From the NCBI RefSeq assembly GCF_021018895.1, contig NC_079379.1, forward strand, positions 23,683,776 through 23,747,775: a DNA stretch of 64,000 nt, written 5' to 3'. A program made the translations under genes and the position numbers. The notes under the pieces are model-generated. The model saw only the letters and a program-made list of their open reading frames with translations, was not told the origin of the DNA and ran no database searches. The first letter of the stretch is position 1; each line of letters begins with the position of its first letter. The DNA is from Seriola aureovittata (lineage: Eukaryota > Chordata > Actinopteri > Carangiformes > Carangidae). Below, one piece after another: positions 15,146 to 28,184 of the stretch.

Positions 15146-15230
15146 GCGGTACAGGCCGCGCGGGTGGGAAATCCCCACTTCCGTTTGGCGAGAATACGAC
15201 AAGTGAGTGCACCGCCCGTCCAAATTGCCG
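15146..15230 (-). promoter_or_regulatory. Probable non-coding first exon and CpG-rich promoter of ctps1
   Basis: On the minus strand a strong donor (CCGC|GTGAGTT) ends an exon at 15146, within a short GC-rich, CpG-containing patch in otherwise AT-rich DNA. Such an exon would splice to the acceptor above 14385. Upstream elements include GGAAGTGGGG (ETS-like) and GGGGATTTCCC at 15176-15166, a match to the NF-kappaB consensus. The start site itself is not visible. A second possible donor near 15717 is less likely. Confidence 0.5.
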
Positions 15231-18009
15231 TCGTCATCGAAGTCAAAGACAACATAGCGCATTTAGCTTGAGGCTAACTGTTAGCTGTGATATCAATGCG
15301 CGGTAGTTACTCTCAGAAATGTAAAACCATATCATCCTTTGAGATATGCAGTGGTAAACGGACGGATTTTAAAGTTGCTTTACAAACTGCCACTGCTAAC
15401 TGAAGCTGTCTTTAAATAGCGAACGGTAGCTAACATGCTCTCCATTTCTAACAAATGCATCAAGCTAGCAAACTAGCTAACGACAGAAGTAGCCAACATC
15501 GAATTCAAAATAAAAGCATATAGTTATTTATTAACTTTTATATGAAGAGAATGGCATCATATGTACCGACATAGTTAAAAACGACCGTTTGGAATATAAT
15601 CGTCTGAACTATTGTCGTTATTATGAATCATTATACTGCTACGCTCTAGCTCAGTGTATTTTCAATTCAATTTAATTTTGATTTTAAACCGGAAGTCCAA
15701 CTTACTTATTGTGTCTAGCTTGTAACTCCACGGTTTTTTGCTAACTAGTCCACAGCCTCTCTTTTCACAGCATCAAATTTCAACTCACCAAAATATTCTT
15801 CGGCCAGAGCTCCCCTTCAAAACAAATTATAAACGACGAAAAACAATTCACAAGATCTTTAGTCAGAGACAAAATTTCGACCCAAGCAGCAACAGTTTTT
15901 GCTACTGTGCTTTCCTACAAGCCCATCTATCCTCAAATTTGCTCTACACGTGTATGGACCACGACTCGGGGCTGCAGTACATCATTCATTACACACTTAC
16001 AACGTTGTGCTACCTTCAGAACGCCTCGGACATTTCCCCACGAACATTGACGAGTTCATCACTTGAAATATTGACATTTTCGAGTTGTCAGGGGGTATTT
16101 TAAAGATTTTTGCATATTTTGGTTGCTCTCAGTGAGAACCACAAATAAAATGATCCTCGTGATCCTTTTTTTTTTTTGTTAGTTTTTATTGATATTTTGA
16201 AGTAGCGTGCCGTCATTAAAGCAGAAACCTATATAGCATCTAAAAGATAAAATGAACGGCATTATCTTGTATTATGCACTGATGTTGTATATACGAAACA
16301 TGTCTTTATAACACTATAAATAAAGTTGTGGCTAAATATTTGAAGATGTGTTTCTTTAACATCAGAATAATTTAAGTCAGCACAAAGTTTGAAATAAGAA
16401 AAATTACAAATTCATATTATTCAAGTATCCTAGTAATGGTAAAGATTTAACTAACAAAATATATACACAAGTGATACAAGCTATATATATAAAATATATG
16501 TCTTTTGAAATCTGGTCAACTGACACAGTATTTGCTTTTTAGTGTATTGGATAAACTGTTTAAATGCCTGTACAGTATTTGATAATGTAAGTTAAGTACA
16601 AGCACTTCAAAACTACTAAGCTACAGTACTTTAATACATATACTTAGTAACTTTCGACCACTTATTACATGCATCTATGTCATCAGCAAATTCCTTATAT
16701 TACTTTTCCCTGTTTTATTATCATGAGCACCTGAAGGCAGCACACTTTCCATTTTTAAATCAGCAGGGGGAGCTCATGTTTCACGTTTGAGGGCTGGTGT
16801 TGAGCAAGAGAAGAGGGGAAAGTAGTATTTTCTTCATGTATAAAGGCCTTTAGACAGCTGATAAAGAAGACTCCATGTTTGGTTTAGCTTTACAGATTGT
16901 AGGGTAGATTATTTTTACTTAAAGATCAATGCGTCATTCTTTTCTTGTTTCCAAGTGGCAGTGGATCAAAATGTTTTGAGTCATAAGTCTTGGAAAGCTT
17001 ATCTGTGAAGAAAATGAATGTGTTCACACCTTTCCTTTTCTAAGGAAAACAATAAAAAATAATTAGAATATGTTATTATGAGTCCAAGAATAGAATAAGG
17101 TTAAATGCCAGTGTCACAGCCATTGTGTCTTGATAATAGATGGAACAATGTACCAGTGTGACTCTAGTGATAATGGAAGCTGCTGCTCAGAAGCAACAAA
17201 GGGAGACTGAATTGGCCCTGAAACAGAGGCTGGAGGCAAAGAAATGTTGTTTTTTTTTGGTGGGTTTACAACACACAAGTTCCTCCTTCCCTCCCTGGCA
17301 CAAAACAACACATTCTGCTGCTCTGCTCCATATAATAAATGGCCACGGTCCAAAGTGGTTAGTTATAGTATACTGTGGAAAGGTCAATGGTCCTGTGATG
17401 TGGATCTCAGTGTATTATCCTCATTGTGTTCAGTGAGATATGAAGTCCAGGCAGGGAGCGCTGCGCTCTCAATTTTGTCAAACTGTGACTCGTTCAGATT
17501 AAACAACAAGGCGTCCGCGGAGCTCACTGTTTGGATCATCTGCAACTGGTCTCATTGGGTTCACTGTGTGGGTGAGCGCTAGCACTGCAAATTAAAATAA
17601 CAAAATGATGGAGTTAGTGACTGATGGCTGACTCACAGACGGATAACTGCAGAGATGATTGATACCTCCGTGAAACACCCAAATTTCTACTTGTGAGCCT
17701 CAGCAGCCGGCTTAGTCTCTGGAACACAGGAGGGGGGCTTAATGAGAGTTTTAATTCATTTTTGACCGGAGCTGTGATTGAATTAAACTCCCACAGAAGG
17801 GCTGGATCCTCTCCTCACCACAAGCCATTTCCTCCTATTAGAGATGTAACAGAAGCAGCAGGCAGAGAGGCAGGTCAGCCTGAGATGAAACTCTCCGCGC
17901 TGCCTTCATCTTATGGAAACATATACTCTTACATGCGGTTTGCATTCGCTGCTGGTGCAACCTGTGGTCCGCTAATGTTCAACGCTGCTGGACTCTGCTT
18001 TATTCTACA
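15231..18009. other. No gene recognised; AT-rich upstream DNA
   Basis: Open frames here (for example 15738-16103 and 17693-18016) show no family motif, and I see no splice-bounded coding pattern. A T run lies at about 16167-16179. Otherwise ordinary AT-rich sequence. Confidence 0.5.
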
Positions 18010-18320
18010 TGTTTAAAGAAATAGCTCAACATTTTGGGAAATATTCTTCTTTGTTTTCTTAACTGGAGTAAAGAAAACGCTCTTGTTTAAATATGTAGAG
18101 TCAGGATGCATTTAGCCTAGCTTAGCATAAAACCGTACACAGGAGCCCAGGGTCGTGCTGTCCAGAGTGAAACAATAATATACACGGCATACACTCGTCA
18201 TTTATCACCAACAGAAAGTAGTAGTCCTTGACATTCACCGCTGTCTATTTGTGACTAAAACCCCTTTACGCTGGTCAAAAATGTAAAATAAAACCCACCC
18301 TTTTCCTGCTGTAACATCTG
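18010..18320. repeat. Dispersed fish repeat (AGCTTAGCATAAA family), diverged copy
   Basis: Contains AACATTTTGGGAAATATTCTT and later CCTAGCTTAGCATAAAACCG, phrases of a family seen thousands of times in spiny-rayed fish genomes. Divergence is high. Extent is approximate. Confidence 0.5.
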
Positions 18321-19339
18321 TAATGAGCACACACACTGTAGACCTGTCACCTGTCCAGCACAGCTGCTAAACCAGAAACATTGCGGCTACACTTTCCTCC
18401 GAGACTGAATCTGTAGCCCCGAAATAAGTTTTAAAAACAATCAATCACCGATCGAAGCGCTTCACACGGAGGCTCCGTCACTTTTACAGAAGCACCAACC
18501 CCTGAGTTTTACCAGTTTGCACGGCGGCTAGCAGCTCTCTCTCTTTCCACTGCGTCTGTATGTGTGCTCTGGAAGTGCATGTGATCACATCGCTCCCCGC
18601 AGTTGCCGTGCTAAAAAAGCTGCTTATACCTGCTAAAGTTGGTGGAAAAAGAGTATGATATACTAACTAGTCAATTCACCGATTGTCACATGGTTCGATG
18701 CATTAACTGCTGTCTTTCTTTGGAATTAATCCTCATGGGCAAAGAAAGTAAAGGTCCTTATTTTGTTGGTTGTTTAGAGTGTAGGTGTGTTCGGGCATGA
18801 ACAGACTATATGTAGGACAAATGGTAAACCATGTTTGTCATTCAGCTGCTGCTACATCAGTTGTCATCTTGTCTAAGAACTCATACATTTTTGGGGGCAG
18901 ATCCAGATTGTTTATTATAAATTTTAATATTTTTTCTCTGAAGTCTGGTGTATGTTGTTGGACAGTGGCCTTGGCGGAGGTCTGTGCTCTCTGAGTGCCC
19001 TTCTAATTTTCATATTGTTACGTCACCTTGGGAGAGTTGGTTGCTGTCTTTTCAATAAGAGAAAGCAGAGGATGGATGGGTGGAACAAAAGGACAAATAT
19101 ACAGTTACTGACCACTGGTACAGATTCTAACACATTTTTACTGACCATACTCACAACCAAGACCGTCGTCCCAAGAAAAACACCATTTCAGCAGGTGCCC
19201 AAAATGACATTTGTTTATGTTATGAGAAAGTGCGGCAGGAGCAGAGAGGGAAGTAGTGTGACGTTGTTTTAAAGCCACAAAGTAGACGTAGGGAGGAGGC
19301 CGGGGTTGTTGGACAGGTCAATAAAATTTCAGACTTTGC

Positions 19340-19620
19340 CATGGGACACCACTGTTTTCTTACTGTTTTCTACCAACAGTCAACATTGATTTCTTTTAAC
19401 CATAACAAAGTAGTTATTTTAACCCACACCATGATCTTTCCTTTGACCTAACTAAGTTGTTTTTGAACCTAAACCAAACCAAACTTTAACCACAGTGTTG
19501 TTGTTTTTTTTCCAACAGCGATTTGGAACATATGATGTCACCCTGCCAACAGTGTTTTAACCACAATGAGAGACTGAAATTGAAAGGCCACAATGACAGC
19601 CAGGGTATTGCAGGGATTTT
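19340..19620. repeat. Dispersed fish repeat (AACCTAAACC-type)
   Basis: The phrases TAACCATAACAAAGTAGTTATTTTAACC and GAACCTAAACCAAACC belong to a common teleost intergenic repeat. A related copy lies at about 33890-34130. Boundaries not determined. Confidence 0.45.
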
Positions 19621-20099
19621 AGTGGATAAGTAGCTCTTTAAAGGAAAAAATTAAACCTGATCATTTTCTTTTGTTCTGAGAGCGAGATTAGAGGACTATG
19701 GGGGTCGGATGTCGCACTCAAGTTCCAGTAGAGTAAGTTGAAAGCTTCTTGTTGTTTCTTGCTTGTTTTTGTTGTTGTTAGCATGTTAGCATTAGCAGTT
19801 CATAACAACGCATCAGCTGGTATTTTGCGCATCAGAATCCTGCAGCAACATGTCCACAAATAGAAGTTGGACAGTACAGTGTGTACGACTGATTTAATGA
19901 GACACAATTATGACAGAAGAATTAATAATCGTTATTCTGGTGCAGATTTCATTTCTGTTGATGCGTGGAGCAGCCATCTTGGATTTTGAGGTCATGGTTG
20001 ATGAGGTTCTTCGGACTTCTGGGGGCTCTCCAGTTGAAATTTCCAACTGGGAACTCTGAAACTTCCCAGTTAAAATGGAACGCACCATTAAATTTTGTA

Positions 20100-20640
20100 T
20101 CAGCAGTCAAGGACGTTGTTAGCTTAGCTTAGCATAAAGACTGGAAGTAGGGTGAAATAGCTGTGGTGAAAAGTGGAAACTTAAAAATACCTACAACTCC
20201 AAAGCTCACTAAATTAATGTTCCTTTTTTCTTAACCAGAACATAAATGAAAATGTAAAAACGAATGTTTGTAGTTTTAGGGGGAGCTACTGCTGTATCTT
20301 TTAGTTTAGTTTTTTTTTTTAAGGAATAGTTTAACATTTTTCACTTGAGATCAATGTAAATCTCTCTGTAAGATTGCCACAGAGATGAAGTCAGAATGTG
20401 TTTAGTGTTGCCATGTCTTGGCAAAAAGATGCAAAGTGGGGGAGACAGTTAGCCTGGCTCTTTCCCAAGCTCCAAAATACATCTGCCAATACTTCTAAAG
20501 ATCACCAATTAACATGTTGCATCTTGTTTCTTTAATCCATACAAAACAGACATGCAAAAATGACAGTTCGTAGCAAAAGTCTGACCAGTATCAGTTTATA
20601 TTGGCAAACTCATAGATCAGTCTGATCATGCTGTCTAATA
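20100..20640. repeat. Two adjacent copies of the AGCTTAGCATAAAGACTGGAA family
   Basis: First copy about 20100-20315: TTAGCTTAGCTTAGCATAAAGACTGGAAG, CTACAACTCCAAAGCTCACTAA, then the tail GTTTGTAGTTTTAGGGGGAGC. Second copy about 20315-20640: AAGGAATAGTTTAACATTTTTCA, GTTAGCCTGGCTCTTTCC, AATTAACATGTTGCATCTTG, then an analogous tail. Head-to-tail arrangement of two diverged copies. Confidence 0.6.
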
Positions 20641-20853
20641 CATCACATTTCACATGCGTGGTGAGCTTAATCCCACTCATCCACCGTGAAAAATTTAGAT
20701 CTGTCTTACTGGAGCTTTAGTAATGATGTGGGGGTTTGCAGTTTAGTGCTGAGGACTGCCTTTGCATGTGAAAGTGTGAGCCCACAGCAGAGTGGAGTAG
20801 AGCTGTGAAGGGGGATGGGCAGATTACTTTGTCTTACACCATGGTGATGATGG

Positions 20854-20880
20854 CTCTCTCTCTCTCTCTCTCTCTCTCTC
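20854..20880. repeat. (CT)n microsatellite
   Basis: 27 bases of uninterrupted CT. Confidence 0.95.
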
Positions 20881-22980
20881 GTGTTCACTGTCTCCTTCCT
20901 GGTTCTCAACCTTCATTTAGACCAGTACATACAGCAGGTTTGTTCACGTAATGGGCTGATACCAGATACTGTCGTTCACTCATATCATAAAAGAGCTTTC
21001 TCACTTACCATGGCTTCATATTCACATATTACACATATATTTCTTGTATTATTCTTTTTATAAATTACTGTGTTTTAATGGTTTAAAAATATTTCCCTCT
21101 TTACTGAAATGCTTAGTATATCACAAACATCTCCCTACCACTTGAGCTCTTAATTTGAAAAATTAAATCACACCCCCAAAAGGGCCTTAATTAATTGTAC
21201 TTTAAGGGATATGTATTTCAAACAATATGCACATATTTAGGAGACTTCCATCTTGAATTTGTGATTAATTTTTGGGTCAATTTGTCATGGACTATCTGCA
21301 CAGTTTAGGGTTAGTTTTTCCCCCTTAAAATCTGCCAGATATTATTACATTCTTAAGTTGTAAGGTGCTCAATGCCTGGCTACTGGTGTCTGACGGGAAA
21401 CAGTGACAACACCAATAAGTTGGAAAGTGATGAAGACGTCTACCTTTTTCTTTTAAAATGCATGTCTTTTGCTGTTTATTCCTGTTGGCTCCATTTTAGT
21501 TTGAAGACTCTGGGGTTGTGTTGTAGTCTGGACGGGCAAAAACGGAGACCTTTGGAAACGATGACGTAGACACCCGCGGTCGCTCCCTGATTGGGTCTCA
21601 TCTTCCTCGACTACCAGTGGTGAATACATCATGGATAATGAATATAAGTGTTACTGACCTTGTTGTCTTTGGTAGCAGCCGTTGAGGAGTTAAATTCTGC
21701 ATTTTAATGCTACAACTGTCTTTGCTGTTCCTCATTCATAGTATTTTTTCGCAACTAATTAACTGCAGAGAAGACATTCTACTTCCTTCGTTTACACCGG
21801 CTATAAATTCAGCATTGCATGTCACCTATCTCAGTACGCTTGCATGCTTTCTCAAGGCGAAACATTTTGCAGGTCTTAAAACATAAGGGTAATTTTAGCG
21901 TCTTTTATTGTCTTTGCACAATTAAAGGAGACGATAATTGAATATATGTTTATAGATTGCTCTTTAAAAGGTGAACAAGACGTGTGTTTAATTTCTCATT
22001 GTGCATATTTAACCTTGCTGCTGTGGTTTATTTATGTTGTTCTGACAGCATTTAATTCACACGTGTTGGACGTGACACTCAAATCTTATTTTGTCCGACG
22101 TAGTAACATTTCAGTCATGACTCTCGCATCAAAGTAACTGGGGCGCTTAGTCAGACGTGACACTGAAATGTTAAACTGCCACTACACTTTGGTAATGAGG
22201 TGTATGGTTCAAAGAGGCTTTAGGATGATAAAGCTATAATTTGTCCTGCCCTACAGGCGCAACAAAGCAAACATCTCCTGCACCAAAGGAATTTGTCTGG
22301 GTTTGACTGGAGGATTTACACCATTTTTGTCACATACACGAGTCTGTCAAGAGACTGCGGAGTGCAGCGCTGTGTGCAAACATCAGCACACTCATTGATT
22401 TTATCCGATGACGTCTGCACCAGACAGAGGAGCTTGTGAGCAGCGCTGTGAGGAAACATTAATTACATGACATCATTAGCCACTTAATGGGCTAACGGTG
22501 TATTTAGTACGGTGGTCCTGAGAGCTCAACGCCGCTGCAAAGACGCGCTGTAAAGACTCTCAACAAAAAAATGAGGATTCAGCGTTGTGCTGCAGATGTA
22601 GGAATTTCCAGCATCTGCTTCCACTGCCTCTGCTGCTGCCGAGCCGTCGTGGCCACAGATCACCTCAGGCTCAGGCACAACGTCGTCTTATGTACATCAA
22701 GATGAGTAACAAGTGTTGGGTCAGGAAAGTGGGATTTACAATACTTCCTGCCTCAAGGCAAAAGAGGTTGCTTTGATCTATTAGAGGATTAAAGATGGAA
22801 AATAAGGAAAGATGGATTTTTTTTATTTTTTTTTACTGGAAGGTGATTTCAGCAACATTTTTTATCATCTCCCGGCTTATAATTATTCTAATTTTTGATG
22901 ATGTTGACTAGTTCCAGTAAATTTTATTATCATTTTATAACAGGAAGAATTACAGTTGATGTTTCAGTTATATATATCCT
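20881..22980. other. No gene recognised
   Basis: Short frames only. The stretch at about 21500-21640 (GGACGGGCAAAAACGG, GATGACGTAGACACCCGC) resembles a dispersed fish sequence but I cannot name it. T-rich runs occur near 22818-22833. Confidence 0.45.
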
Positions 22981-22989
22981 GTGATCACC

Positions 22990-23275
22990 AAATGTCGTGT
23001 TTTTGGCCACAATCCTTTATCATCAAAGTTCAACCTGTTCTACAACAGGTGTGACACAGCCTCACCTGTTCTGTCTCCCACTGCTTCAGCTGCAGCTTCT
23101 CCTACGGCATCTCCTCCACAACCTGACACTGCAGCTGCAACTCCCTCCACACTGGGGTCAAATCTCCAGTCCTTTACAGTGGAGGAGGTGAGGGCGGAGC
23201 TCAAGAGGCCTGGTCTGACGATGGCCTTCAGTGAATGGAGCGGCAAGAACCGCCTCCTTCTGAACACCTCCTAGA
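22990..23275 (+). pseudogene. LINE ORF2 fragment (region before the reverse transcriptase)
   Basis: The frame at 22981-23274 reads a low-complexity Ser/Thr/Pro/Ala stretch and then FTVEEVRAELKRPG. Fish non-LTR retrotransposons have the same layout just before their reverse transcriptase core: a proline-rich stretch, then (T/S)xEEVRxxL, normally followed by a KAAGPD block. Here the block is missing and the match stops at once, so this is a short dead fragment. Family (L2/Maui-like or similar) is a guess. Confidence 0.5.
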
Positions 23276-25800
23276 CCATTTTACTTTAATTTTACGTTTT
23301 TTGTTTGGCAGCCGCTGCTGCCAGTCATTTTACCGTTTTTTATGATCTTTACTTTTTTACAGGTGATATGGGTGTTAACAAGGTTAAAAACGTGTTGCAA
23401 GTTTCAAGGTTTTGGGACTCCTTCATGGAGAATGGCAGTTGTTCGGTAACAGGAAATAGTGTACAAACCAATTTAATTGCAAAGAGATGAAGATTTGTTT
23501 TGACTCTATAACTGCTGTAAATTTGTCCATCATGAAGGATAAAGCTGCAAACTTTAAGATTTTCTGTTGTGCAACATTCCTTTAATTTTGACAACTTAAG
23601 CCAGAATCTATCAGCACTGACTCTAGCCTGTATCGGTCTACGCTTACGTCTCCTCTGTTTCATACTCACTCCCCATCTGTTAATGCTGCAGCATGTGCAG
23701 GAGCTGCTGAGCGGCCCCAGCAGAGATGTAACTGAGCATGTTTATATCACAGAAACTTGAACCGACGCTGTAGAGCAGCGCAACGCTGATGCAGTCGTCG
23801 GGCTTTAAGGCTCACTCCTCCACTGCGACTTTTATCTCATTTAATTATGCTGAGAGGTTGACATCGGAGCAGGGCTTTTGTACATGCTGCGATATGTCTC
23901 TGTCATCTGGGAACATCAGTGGGCAACTGTACCCCCATGCCTCGCCCCCCTTATGCAGACTGATCTCTCCATCTTCCTCCTTTCATTCATTGGTTAATTA
24001 CGTTACTCATCTCTGCCCCGGCCTCAGCGGTGTCAGTGGAACAGCTGGGGTTGTTCCTGCAGCACAGATCCTGGGAACCTTAAATCAAAACTCCTCCTGG
24101 TGCTATTGATTGAGACAGAGGGGAGGGGGGGGGAGCTAACCCAAAGGACGGGGACACTGACTGTCCTTGGTCGGGTTATTCCTATTTCCCAGAGAAAGGT
24201 CTGTGTTGGTGTCCTTCTTGGTGACAGATGCTGTTGCTCCTGACCATGACCATCTTGCAGGGAGAAGCTCCAATGATATCAAAAACATGTCATTTAAACC
24301 AGCTGTTGTCCTCTGAGACCTTTATTCCTGCATTTCCAAACTAGAAACACCTGCTGTCCTCTAGTGAAGCTATCAGCTCACCTGAACCCTTGATTTCAAC
24401 AAATAAATTATAGTGTACATACAATTCTAGTGGCTGTACACACAGTATTTGTTTTAATGTGTAGTGTTTTACTTAAGAGAACATTACTGAGACATTCCCA
24501 TTTAGAAAAAGGTTGAAAACAAAGCAACACAGCGTTTGCCTTTGGGCCCTGAAATCCCTAAATCCGTCCCTGGAACTGATGGTAACGACAGTCAGGTTGA
24601 GAAATACAGGGCTAAGATCGTTTTAGTAGTTTTTATTTCATTAAAGCTGGAAAAAAGATCTGACTTGTGGTTAGTCTCTAAGCTGATCAAAAAAAAAAAA
24701 AAAAAAAAGGAAGCCGTCGTATTAATGTCTCAACGATACTTGCGTAACAGTTAGCTTCCTCATTTGGGACTGATGTGGGTGAAAAGCCAGCTAGTCAAAT
24801 AAGCTTCATCATCATCAACCTCACCATGTCACTGGTGCTTTGCCTGGGCTCTGAGGGCTGTGCTGGATCTTTTGCTGTTACCCTCATCTCTGCCGTCTGT
24901 CTCATGTTCCCCCGTGTCATCCTCATCGACAACAGCGATGGGAGAGGGGGTGGGACAGAGCCACGTGGACCAAATTTAAGCGCCTACAAGCGCAATCGTA
25001 TTAAAACGGCCCCGCCCACCCAGGTCTGGCCCAAGTAACAGCATTTTCTAATGTCTCTGTTTTGAAAAACTCCCACTGCTCCTGACGACCAGTCCGCCCT
25101 TGCTGGTATATACTTATGTCTCATACAGGCAGAGCTTCGTTTTAACAGCTGGCCTGGTGACCTTCTGTGGTCTGGTAGCCAGCATTTGATTGGTGTGGTG
25201 TACCACAGCTGTTTCATTTTGACTGGGAATGAGGGAGGAGGGAGTGAGGGGAGGGGAGGGGGGGCTGTCCCATCCTATCCAACTATTCTTACATCCACCT
25301 GGATGAACAGCCTCCTGCTGTTATTGTGTTTAATTTCTGCTTCAATAAACTGTGGCACAAAGCACACAAGGCCGGCTAAATCACTATTACCTCATCTGCT
25401 ATTAAGTCGTAGAAGTCTGATGGTAACAGCAGCAGTGACTGTGGCAATAGCTGTAGTGGTAGTAGATGTGTGGGGGGGGGGGGGGGGGTGAGGAAGGGAA
25501 GTCGAGGGTAAAATCACATGTTCCCAGGAATGTCAGGCTGTGTTGTGGGTGAGCAGTGGGAAGCTCATGGCCATCAGCATGAAAACAGTGGAGGAGCTCA
25601 GTTAATCTCAAGATGGAGCGGGACAGGCCGTGATTCAGGACTGGTTATGTTGCAGCTGAGCAGCTGTAAATTATATAAACATGGGTGATTATTTATTGGA
25701 TCTGAATTTCTAAAGGTCAGAGGAAAAGGCCAGACCGAAGCTGCCGATGGACAAACAATCTCGCAACAAGTCCTCAAACTTTAACAACACACTTTGCTCA
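23276..25800. other. No gene recognised; G-rich and A-rich simple tracts
   Basis: Holds G-rich runs at 24121-24135 and 25241-25263, an A run near 24689-24708, and a G17 run at 25472-25488. Open frames have no recognisable domains. Confidence 0.45.
25472..25488. repeat. G17 homopolymer
   Basis: Seventeen consecutive G bases. Confidence 0.95.
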
Positions 25801-25804
25801 TTTT

Positions 25805-25935
25805 TTCCAGTCCAATTCAATTTTTATTTATAAAGCACTTTTTTTTTTTTTTTTTTTAAAAACAACACTGTTGAAGTGCGGTACAATAACAATAAAATAC
25901 AAAAAGACATAAAACACGTGTAAAAACAACAACCT
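25805..25935. repeat. Dispersed fish repeat (CAATTCAATTTTTATTTATAAAGC type) with T18 run
   Basis: TCCAATTCAATTTTTATTTATAAAGCACTTT followed by a long T run and AGTGCGGTACAATAACAATAAAATACAAAAAGACATAAAAC matches a frequent teleost interspersed sequence. Diverged. Confidence 0.5.
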
Positions 25936-26039
25936 AGTAAAACAAAATCCTAGTGATGAACTGGAACATACTGAGTATCCCTGCACTACATGCTGTTTAA
26001 CGCCTCGGCCAACAGTTGCAGGAACCTTCCTGAGTTACA

Positions 26040-26590
26040 GCGCTGACTAACGACCACAGGTGTTGGTGCAGAACATTATGATGTCACAGTGAAGTCGACC
26101 TTTGACCATTTGGATATGAAATGTATCTTTATCATTTTATCCTTTTAGACGTTTGTGTTAAACCGTATCATAATTAGCGTATGAATTTGTGAGTTATGGC
26201 CAAAAAAAATGTGTTTTGAGAAGTCGCAGTGACCTTGACCTTTGACCTTTGACCACCAAATTCTAATCGGTTCATCCTCGAGTCCAAATGAATGTTTGTG
26301 TGGGTGTTCGTTACCTCAGAGGTAATGAAATTCCTCTGGGTGCTCCTGATACAAGGCTTATCACAAGGACATGAGGTCACTGTGACCATGAACTTTGACC
26401 TTTGACCCCTAAAAATCTAATCATATTTCACGGTTCAGCTCTGAGTCCATGTGAACGTTTGTAAATTTGAAGAAATTCCCCCTCATGGTGTCACGGAGAT
26501 ATCTCGTCCACGAGAATGTGACGGACGGACGGACGGACAAGCTGAAAACGATATGTCTCCAGCTCTGTCTGTCGCCGGCGCCGGGTCATA
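26040..26590. repeat. Dispersed fish repeat with GACCTTTGACC and GACGGACGGACGGAC
   Basis: Contains repeated TGACCTTTGACC words, TCTAATCGGTTCATCCTCGAGTCC, GGAGATATCTCGTCCACGAGAATGTGACGGACGGACGGACGGAC and a terminal CCGGCG. This is a very common fish family; about 26060-26280 and 26330-26590 look like duplicated versions. Another copy, inverted, is at 41105-41340. The GGTCAAAGGTCA-type words resemble nuclear-receptor half-sites but are part of the repeat. Confidence 0.65.
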
Positions 26591-27225
26591 AATAAAATCA
26601 GAAAGTGCCGTAAGAATCAGTTTTGATACGATTTACAAATAAATAAATCATCAGTCAAAGCTGCAGAGGTGGGTGACACTAACTGTGTAGTAAATATACC
26701 CTCTTTAATACCCACCTCGGCGCAGTCGTTGGAGCTGATCTTATAATCTGTGCTTTTCCTTTAGCTTGTCGAGCTGCAGCTCACACGGGGAGGGAGACGC
26801 AGGCCTCTGTGATCTCCATATAGGAGCGGTCTGCTATCGCCTCTGGCTTATTGAATTCCTTCTAGTCACCACAGGAAGAAAATCCTAATTGACAATTTCA
26901 CACCGGCTCCTTCCTTCCCCTGTTATTCATTTCCAATCATTAGTCCATGATGGCTCTTAACAGCATTCCATCTCTTTATTAAAATTACATACACATTTCC
27001 TCCTCTTCCCCGTATCACTGGCGCACTGCTTACCTCTGCTTGGAGCGCCCTTGTGAGGCTAGTCTTTGAGGGGCGCGCTGAATTGGTTGTATAATTGTCT
27101 GTTACGTAACTGTGTGAATTAGGCAGGAGATATGTTTAAAATGAGGGCACGGATTGGTGGCAGTGAAGAATACTGTGTTCTAGCTTTTTGCCTCGCAGAA
27201 TAAAGGGGGAGGAGAGTTTATCCAA

Positions 27226-27227
<2 letters not shown>

Positions 27228-27260
<33 letters not shown>
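27228..27260. repeat. (TG)n microsatellite
   Basis: 33 bases of uninterrupted GT. Confidence 0.95.
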
Positions 27261-27261
<1 letters not shown>

Positions 27262-27407
27262 CAATAGCAGTGAGGGATGGAAAAGGAAAGACAGACAGAT
27301 AAAGCTGGAGTGCAGCAGCAGAGGGATAGATGCATAGGCATGGTGTAACAGCATGAATCATCACAACTTAGCTGATGGACATGTGGCCTGAATCCTGGCG
27401 GCTGGCG

Positions 27408-27426
27408 CCCCCCCCCCCCCCCCCCC
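27408..27426. repeat. C19 homopolymer
   Basis: Nineteen consecutive C bases. Confidence 0.95.
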
Positions 27427-28184
27427 TTCTGGAAACCTGGAAAAAAACTGTTTTTTATTTAGTTTCCATCTTTTGTGTTAATGCTTGCTGCTGTTGTTTG
27501 TTGCACTGCAGTACCAAGAGATTACCTGTGAATCAATGTGTAGGCTGCTGCACTGTGAAGCCATTTCTGTGATTACAGCTTTTAGCTGCGACTCTCAGCC
27601 ATGCTGGCTATTAACTCTCTAATCCAAACACTCTGTAAATGAAATAAAATGAAAGACTTCCTGAATGCAGAAGGAGTTTTGAACAGAAAGGACAAGATGA
27701 AGTGTTGCAAATAACAGATTGACATTTTCAAAATAATATTTTCCATTTTCTTCCTGAGAGTTTCCACAAGAAGTTTGATACCACAGTAAATATTAAGATT
27801 CAGACAGCTCAGAAATATAGATTAATATATAGGGAATAGAATTTGTTGTGCGTCATATTTGTAAAAAAAATAAAATGTGTTGCAAAATATAAGTGAAGAA
27901 TTATATCGTAGAAGTAAAAGTATTTCTAATTTCACAGGGGTGGGCAATGTGCTACAAATTAGTTTTTGTAATTGACAAAATATGTATTTGAAGCTGGGTC
28001 AGATCCTTTTTGCTAATGTTCAGTAAAGTACAAAATTTAACTAAAAACTATGTCTTTATAATTTAAGCTGCACTGATGAAATGTCTGCATGTAAAGTCGA
28101 AGCGGTTGCTGCTGGTAACGAGCCTACAGGGAATTCTCCCCTGACTCTCATCAACCTGATTTCCAGCAGCAACATGTCATGATC

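Larger units (their letters stand above)
26600..28180. other. No gene recognised; microsatellite and C-run DNA
   Basis: Contains (TG)n at 27228-27260 and a C19 run at 27408-27426. No open frame with a recognisable domain. Confidence 0.45.

Noticed and set aside
15738..16103. 121-aa open frame upstream of ctps1
   Set aside because: No recognisable domain, low-complexity composition and no supporting splice or promoter signals.
26220..26410. Tandem GACCTTTGACC words as nuclear-receptor response elements
   Set aside because: They are integral parts of a very common dispersed fish repeat, so they carry little evidence of local regulation.
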